From positions 5,208,001 through 5,272,000 of the forward strand of contig JAGUCH010000001.1 of the NCBI GenBank assembly GCA_019096065.1: a stretch of 64,000 nt of DNA, read 5' to 3'. Position numbers and translations under genes: made by a program. Origin of the DNA: Paracyclopina nana. Taxonomy: Eukaryota > Arthropoda > Copepoda > Cyclopoida > Cyclopettidae. The notes beneath the pieces are model-generated. The model did not search any database, was not told where the DNA came from, and saw only the letters and a list, made by a program, of their open reading frames with translations. Below are positions 24,396-35,800 of this stretch, one piece after another. The stretch's first letter is position 1; each line of letters opens with the position of its first letter.

Positions 24396-27300
24396 ATGGC
24401 GGATTCGTCGATCTACGGCAGCACTCGCGAACTCATGGCGACAACCGATTCCCTTGAAAAGGCCAGCGGAGGCAACAGCCTCAGACGAAGAGGCATACTC
24501 AGTCGACAGAGATCCTCACTGTCATTCGACATGGGTGCTAAGAGAATAGACCAGGTAGGATACCCGACAATTAGCAATTTTCCCACTAAAAATCCCTATA
24601 TCGGAGCTAAAAAGTGTCCTTGCGCTCATACATTTCCCCAGATGGGTCTTGTTCCCACCTATTGAGCCAGAATGTACCTAGAATGGCAAAGTTCTCCCAA
24701 ATCCTCATTACTTATACTCACTGCTGAGGAAAGCTTTAGGGTTCCTCTGCTGCAGAAAGAAACATGAGCGTACCATTGAAGCAACTCACTCAAATGTAGA
24801 TGCTACGCAAGTTTTCATGCCTCATTCATGTGTTAGTCTTTTAACGGAGTCTAGGATTCTTTTTGCATCAAAGTTTATCTCTTTGGATTACCATCTTGAA
24901 GTTTTAACGACATTAAAGTTTCCCCTTTTTGTGAATCAAAGTGGAATTTGAAATAGGACATTGCAGCAGAGGAAAAAAATTTAGGCAACATCTTTTTTTT
25001 GGGCAATGTATCTTGCATCTACAATTGAAGATGCTAGAGGGAGTTTGAGTAGCAGGACATTATTGGACCAATCAAAACCTGGTGCAAAGTTGCGAGGACC
25101 AATCAAAAGCCGGATATTTGTTTACGTTTTTTTTTTAGCTTTTAATGATACTTTAGTGATAGTGTCCAATTGGGGTGACTGAGTGATATGCATATGGAGT
25201 GGCAACCGATCAACGCTTTGCTAACTACAAAAATAAACTTTATTGCACGACTCTTTTCACTTATCGCCATTTTCTTACCAAAACGATCCGTTTTGTGTCT
25301 AGCGACTTTCTCTTTGTACACCGTTAACTTTTGTATAAAACAAAATTCTTTGTTAGCATCCATCTGAGTTGTGATGCGCTGCGGCATGACAAAGACAAAA
25401 AACGATTCATATGGACAGACCAAAGACGCTAGATGAAGTAAGAGCGGCATGACATTTTCTTGGTGCAAAAGTACAAGCGGCCAAAAAAACCGAGCTTTTC
25501 AATAGGTTCATCAATAAACCCATTGTTTTGTCGGCTTAAAATGTTGCTTCATAATCTTCTTCGCGGAAAATATCTCACAAGATGAAGCAGAGATTTTGTT
25601 CTGACACATATTATGCTTAACACGAGCTTAAAAAAACTGTCTCGTTTCGCAAGACCAAAAAAACCTCAACAAAATTCTTACTTCTGATTGGCCATTGCAA
25701 ATTTGCACCTCATTTTGATTGGTCCAATAATGTCATGCCGCTCTTACATCATCCTTTTTCCAGCCCTTTAAATACTGAAATAGAGCATGAATTGATGAGA
25801 ATATTTGGATAAATTGCTGGCACTGTGTACTTGGTGAAAGTAAATTTCTCCATGCTTTTTCTAAAGACTGGTCAGCCAAATCGACAGGGAAAAAGTTGAG
25901 CTAGTAGAAGGGGCGTTGCAAAAACGCATTAATTTTTTCAAAATTAAAAGCCTTCATCAAAATGAAATCTTTTCAAAGGCAGATGAGAACTCGAATTTTT
26001 TGAAGTTTTTCCCTTTTTCTTATCGCCCCTTTGCCCTGACAGACATAAAAGAACAATGTTATCCCAAGTTGTCTTTACCAGTCCTAAGCTTTTGACTTTA
26101 TTGCCTAATTTGTTACAAACCAAGAAAGAAACTAGGTGACTTTGTGCCTTCAAAAATTGGAAGCTTTGTAATCTTTTGCTATATCAGCTTTGCATTTACT
26201 TTAGAATTGTCACAAGACAGATAGCTCCTATTGGGCCTTAAAAGTATTGACCCGTTTCATTACATCTTCCACTCATTTCCCTGTACTACAGACGGATTAA
26301 CGCGTGCCCGCAAGACTCAGACGGTGTTGACCAGTCTTTAAGAAAAGAAATGGAGAGGTTTAGGTGAAAGCGTGCAGCTAGCTGAGTCGGGCTAGCGAAA
26401 TAGTCGACATTTTTCAAAATGCCTGTTTTGGTATCAAAAAAATTAACCGGTCTTGTCAGGTGCTCACACCGGAGGAGAAACGATTCCTTCTGTTCGTGGA
26501 AAGGGGTGATTGTGCGTCGGCAGCAAAGACCATCAAAACCTACAAATGCAAGCCTTCTTTGTTTGACATCAACTGTGCGGACCCCCTGGGAAGGTCAGCT
26601 CTGTCCATTGCCATCATCAATGAAAACCCAGAAATGATGGAGCTGCTTTTGGAGGAAGGAATCCAAGTGAAAGACGCCCTACTTCTGGCCATCGCAGAGG
26701 AATATGTTGAAGGCGTTGAGCTGCTGCTTCAGGTAGGTGCACAACCGATAAAACTAATGACCTGGCAAATAAAATGGAAACTTCACTCTTTGCAATGCTG
26801 ATGGCTCAATTTTTTAAAGATGACGAAAGGCCTCGATTGTGCAAAAATCATAATATTTTTTAGAACGACAGTAATTCAGCCACTTATAGCTGACCATCAG
26901 GTTTATAGCTTTTTTTGATGTGCTGCTATAAGTTGCACAAACTTGCAATCCATTTACAAATAACTTCGGCCCTCTCAGAGATGGCAAAGGTAGTGGAAGC
27001 ATCTGGGTTTTATTGAAGTCATATTTCCGTATTTTCTGAGCAGCACGAGGAACGGACACACGAGGTTGGCCAGCCTTACTCCTGGGAGGCAATAGACACC
27101 GTGGCTGCCAATTACACTCCAGACATCACCCCGCTCATTTTGGCTGCTCACAAAAACAATTATGAAATCCTCAAGATTTTGCTTGATCGAGGCGCATCTC
27201 TACCCACTCCTCATGACCTCAAGTGTAGTTGCGAGGCCTGCATTACGGCTAGTCAAGAAGACTCATTGAGGTTTTCACTCTCAAGGATCAATGCCTACAG

Positions 27301-30300
27301 GGCACTCGCGTCGCCCTCTCTGATAGCTCTCACCAGGTGAGTACACAGCTTGATGATCTCGTTTGCCTCTTCAAGAATACTTGACCATATCTCGCCGAAG
27401 TGCATACCTGAGAGCTGTAGGTTTTTGCTTTCAGCTCCGATCCAATTCTGACAGCATTTCAACTGTCTGACGAGCTGAAAAAGCTCAAGCAGATGGAGTC
27501 CCAATTCTGTGCCGAGTTTTCCGAGCTGCGAGCTCAGGTGCAAGCCTTTGCCACCTCTCTACTCGACCATGCAAGAACTTCTTACGAGCTGGAAATCATG
27601 CTCAACTATGACCTCTCTGGCGAGATCTGGGATCCGGGCGAAACGCAGACTCTGGAGCGACTTAAATTGGCACTGAAGTGCAAGCAAAAAGCCTTTGTTG
27701 CTCATCCGAACGTCCAACAGCTCCTGGCAACTATTTGGTACGAAGGTCTTCCCGGCTGGAGGCGGATGAACATGCTCAGTCAGGTACGCTTCAGATGACA
27801 TTTCATCAACCGAAAAATGGTGTCCCGCCTCTTCATGTGCATTACTACATGTACTATGCATGAAGAGCCTTGCGCTGTGGTAGCATCGTAAGTTTGCCAT
27901 ATGGTGGCATCCGCGCTCGCCATTAATATGATGTAGCAGCTACGTAATTATTCACGGGCCATAAAATGCAATAATGGGACTACTTTCTATTTGCAGGCCC
28001 TGGAACTTGTTCGGCTGGGCCTCATGTTCCCCATCTACTGCGTGGCCTACATGATCGCGCCATCTACCTCGAGTGGGGTCTTTATGAAGAACCCTTTTGT
28101 CAAGTTCATTTGTCATTCCGCCAGCTTCTTGTGCTTTCTAATGCTTCTTGCATGTGCTTCCCAACGTGTGGAAAGAATAACAATGCAGGTAATCATGGCT
28201 TTGCCAGATGTTTATTTTTACAGTTTCAAAATGAACGTCCACTGCTAGAAGCTCCTTTGATCATCTGCTCTACTGTAATTAAAGCTTTCACCGCTTGAGA
28301 CGTTTCTTTTAAACCCCCATCTCTCTGAAATGGCTAGCATAAAAGGTTACTCTGAATGCATTTTCTCTTGCTGCCTACATTATAAAAGTGGAGTCCTCGA
28401 TGAAAGTGCTACTTTTTTTGAGTGCATATACGTGCTCCATTTTCTTCTTTGGCAGTATTGCTTTGGCTAAGCATTCGTTTTTTCATACTCTTTGTATGTA
28501 AGGCAGTATCCTTCCTGTATCAGCACCGCGCTTCACTCATCGCGTCAGGAGCTGATAAACGTTGCCAAAGACTCCGATTCTTAATAACCCCGGATGTTTC
28601 TCTATAGTTCATTGGTGAAACTTTCGACATTGACTTTTTGACTGAACTGGTTGACGAGTGGCACGAAAAGGAGAGAGGATCATTTCCCACACCAATAGAA
28701 TGCATCATCATATTATGGGTTTTATCAATTATGTGGAAAGAAGTGAAGGAGGTGTACGAGGTCGGCCTCAAGGAATACATGAGTGACATGTGGAACTTGG
28801 CTGACATTTTCACCAACATTTGCTTCATCGGCTGGATCGTCCTAAGAATCACTGCGTGGGTTGTCGTTAAGCGAGAAGAGGCAGCCGGAATCAATCCCTA
28901 TTATCCGAGAGAAGAGTGGCACGCCTACGATCCATTTTTGATATCTGAGGGCCTTTTTGGAGCTGGCATGATTTCCTGCTACTTAAAGCTGGTCCACATT
29001 TTCTCAATCAATCCTCACTTAGGACCACTTCAGGTACATTTCGTATTTCTTCGGCGGCGCATACGCTCATTACTCTTGGTTTTCCAGATTTCCTTGGGGA
29101 GAATGGCCATTGACATCCTCAAGTTCTTGGTACTCTATCTACTGGTACTCTTTGCCTTTGGTTGTGGAATGAACCAGCTGCTTTGGTACTACGCTGATTT
29201 GGAGTATGACAAGTGCTACTCGTTGCCAGGCGGGGTTCCTAACATCAAGGGGGAGGTACACCATGCTGCAAAGGTGCTGTGATTTAAGCAAAAACTCTTC
29301 GATCAACTTTTGCATGACTTTTTACTGCTCTCTCTCTCACTTTCTCTCCGATTCATATTCTCTTGTCCAAAAGCATTGGTAATGCGAATTTTTCATGATA
29401 TGCTGCTTTGATATCTAATTTGCAAACTATTGCTACGTCTGATCAGCTTGAGTCCGATTTGTTTAAGTTGCAACACCTCAACATAAAGTATGTAGATGAT
29501 GAAAAGTGTATGGACCTTCATTCACCAGTCAAATGCATCATTTTTGACGAATGCACTTTTCTCGTTACTTCAGTAATTTTGAGAAAAAGAGTTCCTTTCT
29601 GCTATTGCTAATTAAAGCTTTCACTTTTGTTATTTTTTGAAAAAGCCCTTTATGGATCATGCTGGATTTCATTTTCTTGCAATGTTACGTATCATCATGT
29701 ACTGCAAAGAGGCTTTAAAGACGAGACAGCAAGGTGGTGTATGTACTCATCATGTCTCTTACTCAAAATGCAATTAACTGGTGAATGTGTAGCATTGCTT
29801 GGCTTTAGCTGCGTACACCTCTAGCCAATTCCTAAATTAACTGGAAACTTTTGTCCACCTATCCAGAGTAATGCTTGCATCGTCTGGAGACGTTTCGCCA
29901 ATTTGTTTGAGACTTCTCAGTCTTTGTTCTGGGCTTCCTTTGGCCTTGTTTCTCTCACCGACTTTGAACTGACTGGCATCAAGGAATTCACTCGATTCTG
30001 GGCCTTGCTCATGTTCGGCTGCTACAGCGTGTGCAACATTATTGTGCTCCTGAATATGCTCATTGCCATGATGTCCAATTCATTTCAAGTAAGTATAACT
30101 TAGGTAGTTCATGCTTTATCTGTCTCGTTGATGACACACAATTTTCCAGATTATATCGGAAAAGTCTGACACCGAATGGAAGTTTGCCAGGACCAAGTTG
30201 TGGATTTCGTATTTTGAAACAGGATCAACTGTCCCTCCACCTTTCAACATAATTCCAACTCCCAAGTCTCTATTCAGAATGTTGGGCTGCTCCAAGAAGC

Positions 30301-32558
30301 CAGAGCCTGACAAGAATAAGGAGAGAGAAGTGGCTGAAAAGCGCTATAGAGATGTGATGAAATGCATTATTCGAAGATACGTCACAGCTGAGCAAAAGAA
30401 GACCGAGGAGTTCTCCATCACTGAAGATGACGTTTCTGAGATCCGACAAGACATCAACAAGTTTAGGTATTTATACAATAAAGAACATACCGCATAAAGA
30501 AGAGAGGCAACTTTTTCCCTCTCTCTTCTTTTAGGTACGAGTTGATTGACATTTTGAGAAACAACAACTTCAACACGCCACCTGTTAAAATTTCTGACGT
30601 CTACGTGTCCAATAAACGAGCTAAACAGACTCAGAGGAGAATTCTGAAGGGATTCAACATCAATACCGTTGACACTGCGATCAAGGAGGCATTTGCTCAG
30701 GAAGATGCAAAAAATAAGGATTTCTTTAAAGTTGTGGCCAGAGCCATCACCAATAAAGATAAGAGTAAGTCTTTAAGATCCAACTTCCTAATTAGGTTAT
30801 GGGTAAAACAAATTACTTCGATGATGGAAACGATCATAAAATTATTCGGACCAGTTTACTACTCATGAAAATATGAAGGCATTTTTCTCCATTTTAAAAC
30901 CCATTTAAATTCCAGAAGTGAGTTGCTTTTAGTTTACTTTTAACTGGAGCCAATGCAATTATGTCATATGAGAAGGCCATATTGAACTTTTTCGAGTCGA
31001 GTGGTATTTTTTTATGTGGTAGAAAATGTCAAACTTGAGATGGCTAAAAAAGTAAACTTAGGAATGTTTAATTTGGTCATTCTCTAAATTGCGAGTCGTA
31101 AGTGCTTATTAGAAACGCAATCTCTCTAGGCTAGCTGTCACTTTGCTTAAAAAAAGTAAACGAAGTTTTTGCTCCAGCAGTGATCGCGAATCCACAAAAC
31201 TCAGACCACACTACAGTAGCAACATGTATGAGCCTCAATAATCGAAGTTGAGACACTTAGGTGCAAAAACTGATGAGCACGATTTCTTTAATCTACCCTG
31301 TAGAAAAATCATTTTTACCATCATTACGAGATACAGAAATAAGCTGCCATGGCAACCGAGCCTTGCAGTCAAAGTTGCTGATTAGCATAGGGAGCAAGAT
31401 CTAATTAGGCTAACTTTGTTTTCAGACAAGGCCAGAATATCCAAGACTCACTCTGAATCAGCAATGTCGATCAACGGAGGCGATCCAATCGGCTCAACAA
31501 AAACCTTCCAAGAAAGACGTATGGCGAGTTTCCGTCGATCAATTCTCGCCCGAGGCGGAAGTGAGGAAGAGCTGAACACTCTCACAGCCAACGAGCTGGT
31601 CAACTACAACCCTCTTTTGATCAACTACACGCCAACCACCCGGTTGGCCTACGCCAAATTCAAATCTTTCACCATCCGCGGCCAAAACGCCTTCGTGCAG
31701 AGGCAGGCATCCATCAATGAGGATAATGGGTCCATCGCAACTTTTGAGGAGGAATCCGAGACTTCGACCTCTGCCAAAAAGTCGGCCCAAAAACTGCACG
31801 CCTTGCTGCAAAAGACTACTTCTTTGGCCAGCATCTCCATCCAAGAGGAGAAGGAGTCACCAGTAAAAAATAATGTTCCGGAAAAATCAGATGGGGACCA
31901 AACGGGCTCTGCTAATAAGAAGCTGATTGAATTTTCCCCTGACCAGTCGCGAGTTGAGCCAGTGGCTGAAATATCCGCTGCAGCTGTCATCGAGGCTCCT
32001 CCGCAACAAAAGCAATCTCCAACCCCATCCAGAGCCTCCCAACGATCGAATGGAAGCAACAAAAAGAGGAGCAACAAAGGCAGCCCCGCCCCCACTCCCC
32101 CCAAGACACCCAAATCAGACATTCAAAAAGCCACGCCTCCCAGAACACCCAAATCCGAGGTGCATCAAGCCACGCCCCCAAAGACACCAAAGTCTGAGCT
32201 GCATTCGCAAGCGTTGTCCACCAGTCCGAAAATCTTTCCGCAGCAAAGCCAGCTTCTTGGTGGTGAAGATAGAGCTGTGATTGGCATCCAGAGTCCCTTG
32301 GCAAGCCCTGTCAATCAACCTCCGAGCCCGCTGCCCCCTCGTGATATTCCGACCACCAAGGCGTCTTTCGTCACCAATAACAGCCTCAATAAGAAGGAAG
32401 ATGAGGAGCCTAAGCAGGAGAAGCCACAAGAAGAGGCAAAGGTGGCTGACGATGATGATGATGATGGAGACGACTTTCTTTTCACGCCCTCTCGGCGACA
32501 GGCCCCGGATGCGGGCAAATCTGTGATCACGGGCCAAGTGAGAACTGGCTGGCTTTGA
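24396..32558 (+). CDS. trp: TRP family cation channel (canonical arthropod TRP, TRPC class)
   Basis: Light- or PLC-activated cation channel of the plasma membrane; in flies the rhabdomere channel of phototransduction. Coding exons: 24396-24554, 26460-26732, 27044-27336, 27435-27783, 27997-28188, 28608-29033, 29088-29255, 29867-30088, 30150-30466, 30535-30764, 31426-32558. All phases agree, giving 1253 aa (fly TRP is about 1275). Ankyrin repeats span residues 60-250, with motifs [20 protein letters not shown] and [13 protein letters not shown]. Six membrane segments follow; S5-pore-S6 contains [18 protein letters not shown] and [17 protein letters not shown]. The TRP box EWKFAR is at about residue 703. 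The C-tail holds three TPP(K/R)TPKS repeats near residue 1100 and ends [11 protein letters not shown], like the INAD-binding end of fly TRP. This favours TRP over TRPgamma or TRPL. The exon 7 donor is the least certain junction (29,256 chosen). Confidence 0.95.
25051..25742. mobile_element. inverted-repeat element in trp intron 1
   Basis: About 58 nt at 25,051-25,108 recurs inverted at 25,683-25,742. Both share ACATTATTGGACCAATCAAA, then GGTGCAAA-TTGC and CCAATCA. A further inner copy of the end motif (AGAGCGGCATGACATT) occurs near 25,441. No transposase is recognisable; the longest internal frame (25142-25468, minus) has no family resemblance. Likely a non-autonomous DNA transposon inserted in the 1.9-kb first coding intron. 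Confidence 0.6.
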
Positions 32559-32752
32559 ACAGCATGCTCTATTTTTTCTTCTCTCTTACGTATAGCCATA
32601 TGATATATTGGTTTCTGAACGGATCTGTGATACCCCCTTCATCATTGCAACGCTCCATTATACATTCGTCGCGAACAATATTGCACCCTCCACTCCTCCC
32701 TTTCTTTCATGCCAAAGCCTAACAACGAAAATTCAGCGTTCTTCATTGAAAA

Positions 32753-32758
32753 AATAAA
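32753..32758 (+). promoter_or_regulatory. poly(A) signal AATAAA, candidate for trp
   Basis: AATAAA 195 nt after the trp stop; a second copy lies at 32,811-32,816. The second is only about 30 nt short of the STEAP stop on the other strand, so the two 3' ends are nearly or actually overlapping. Confidence 0.6.
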
Positions 32759-32844
32759 AGTGTTCTAAATTCTGTGACATGAAGCAACAATTTGAAACAA
32801 TCATGATGAAAATAAAGCAACGCGTGGCTCGTTTCTTCTTTGAA

Positions 32845-35800
32845 TTATGCTGGGTGCTGGTGCGCCTCTCGCACAAACGCAAGGTTGGCCCGTCCGTGCG
32901 ACTGACCCAGGTCATCAGCTGCCACGTTGACCCGTGCGTCGGCGCGCGTGACCGGCTTGCGGGAGCGCTCCCATCCACCGCGGATGCTCGTGAGGTAGCA
33001 GTCGACGCACGGCAAAACCAGCGGTAGCTTCAGTAGCATCGTCAATCCAGGGACGTAGAGGACATACTGAAAAGAGACGAAAATGTTACTCTGACCTTAG
33101 CCCGTTCAATACCAGCCTTCCACGCACAAACTCGCCCGCCTACTTCGTCTCCCTCCTTTTCCCAATCATCCTACTCGCGACCCAAGCTATGGCAGCCAAG
33201 GTAAGTGTTACTTTCGGTAAAACGTATCGTTCCGGAGCAATCTTTTATTCTAATTAGGCTTTGAAGCGGCTCTTCGTGAACCTCGTGTTGCTCCTCATCG
33301 TGTCCTTGCCATTTCTGTACTACTCATTTTTGGGCGTCCCCCCGAAGAATGGGTTTTATTGCAATGACGAGACGATCGGCCATCCGTACAAGCCGTCCAC
33401 CGTCCCGTCGCACACGGCCATGATCCTGGGGCTGTCGGTGCCCTTTGTCATCATTAGCGCCGTCGAGGGGCTGCTGCTCCCCTACTTGCGCAAAAGTAAC
33501 AATTCTCGTTTAGCGTAGCCGGTTTGAACCGGATTCACCGTTCGCCAATTGTATAGGTGGGCTACGCAACGTGGAGCGGTCCGCATGGGTGACCATGATT
33601 CTGGGCTACTCCTTCGGGGCCGCGGCGAGCCACAGCTTGGTAACCATCGCGAAATTCACTGTGGGCAGACTCAGGCCTCATTTTTTCGACGTCTGCAGAC
33701 CGAACTATGAGGCCTTGGATTGTGGCACGGACACGCACCCCAAGTTCATCACCGACTACGAATGCAAGGGCAACCTGGGCTTCTTCCGCGGCGGCATGGA
33801 CCACGCCATCCACGAGGCTCACGTCAGCTTCGTGTCCGGACATTCGAGCTTCATGTTCCAGGCCGCCACCTTTCTCGCCCTCTACTTGCAGGCCAGAGTG
33901 TCCAATTACAACTTTCGACTGGGACTGCTCTTAGGTGAATCTACTACTGGCTTTGCAATCTTTAGCCTCGCAACTTATGTTATATTTTTTACGTTGCAGT
34001 TCCCACCATCCAACTGGCCGCATTCGCGTTGGCCTTCTGGGTCGCCCTAACTAGAGTCAAGGATCACATGCATCATCCTGGTGATGTGATAGCTGGAGCA
34101 CTCATTGGAACTGTTGTGCAGGTAATTGATCGCAACTTTTTTGCCCAAGCCCCATTGTTGTATGGCCCTTTTCTCCGCATAGTTGTTCAATGTTGTGGCC
34201 TTCATGAGATTATTTGCGAAGAAATCAACTGCCGAAGAGCAGGAGCAAGTTGAGGAGGAGGAAAAGGCCATGGCTGGAACTGCCAAGTCCCACTACACGC
34301 CATTGCTGGCTTCCACTCCTTGAACTTGGTATGTTACCTGAAACGTTGGCGGGACGGAGCAACTTGGGGCATGAATGTAGGGCCATCCGTAGAACATGTC
34401 ATGAGCGCAGGCAAAAATCAGACAAATCCATCCCAACTTGGATTGAATAAACGCAAATTCTTTCCACGTCAGTGTGTTTGTCACCGATGGCAGCGACGTT
34501 ATGCCCAAGAGCACCGCCAAAGCATATGAAAATACTCCTGAAATTGTAACAAGTTTGACTTTGAAATACATCCGCACTATCACGACAAAACAGCAGTCGA
34601 AGGTACGATCTTTTATTTCTTTAATTAAGTGGCTACTAGCTATGAATTACCGTCTAAATTCCGCATCTGATTTACTTTTTTCAAAAATGCATGCGCGCCT
34701 TAGAATAATGTGGTCAAATGTCGAGATAAGAAATTGCCATGACGAATTGTTGGCTTAAAGGTAACAACCAATCGATTTGTCAGTTTGCGCCAACTGAGTT
34801 TGCATTGAAAAGCAAATTTTCATGCTAAATAAGAATTATATGGCATTCAAAGCAAGATTCATGAAGCTAGCTTTAATTGGGCATATTTCAAACAAAGGCT
34901 TAAAAGCCATGAAATCTTGATAAGAAACTACTATTGTATAGCATTTGAGGACGAAAATGATATTTAATCTCCCTTTGACGTTTGCCTACGTCCCTAAGCG
35001 AGAGTACAGTGGCAATTTGCAACTATTTTCGCGGGTTTTCTAGTCAGTTGTCAACCCTGAAGGGGCTATAGCAGAGTTTGGAGCAAGAGATAAATTCCTA
35101 ATTGTTGGACGTGGTACACGAGCCGCTGTCATGGTCGCAAAATCGCACCACGTGCAGCCAAGGTTAAATGAGGATCTGTCCACGCCGTCACACAAAAAGC
35201 GTCGTCGTTTTGACGTCAATTGAAAATGCAATCATGACTGTTGATCAATTATTACCTGCCGCCAAGAAACACTCGCCCCGCCAGTGCATAGGCTCCGACC
35301 CGTAGATCTTGACCTTTTGATCATTGACCACCTCGGATGCAGTCCAATTGAACTTTTGGTTCACGTTCGCGATGATTTCGACCGGGTCACCATAGGCCAA
35401 TGGGTATTGGGTCGGTGACATGACAGCCACGGACATACAGAACTATAAACGCGAGAGCCAATTTAATTTCTTAATTGGTATTTGATTAATAGCTGCTGCA
35501 CTCACGTGTACGGATGCGGAAAATAGCATCAGCAGACCCAACTGTTTGCGCATTTTGAGCCATTTATCCAGCCAGTTGGGAAAACGCGAGTACTTGGTAC
35601 CGCGGAATATCTGAAAGTATGCTGCAATAACTCCAGGCAAGTAGCAGAGGGCCAGCATGTTCAATGCGTGTCCAGCTAGAGCAGAGTTGACGGTGGTGAT
35701 GGGAATCGTCTCAAAGCGACCCCAATGCCAGCCTTTCCACGAGTCCCAGCTGAGAGTCCAGCAAATTTGGTACCTGAAACAGCATTCCATTAAAAATAGT

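Noticed and set aside
25142-25468. 108-codon minus-strand frame in trp intron 1
   Set aside because: It lies inside the inverted-repeat element and has no resemblance to a transposase; probably a chance frame.
31539-32599. Several 80-157-codon frames on other frames and strand across the last trp exon
   Set aside because: They are shadows of the long, composition-biased trp C-terminal exon.
33562-33938. Frames overlapping phosphatase exon 3 on both strands
   Set aside because: They are shadows; the phosphatase frame contains the three catalytic motifs.
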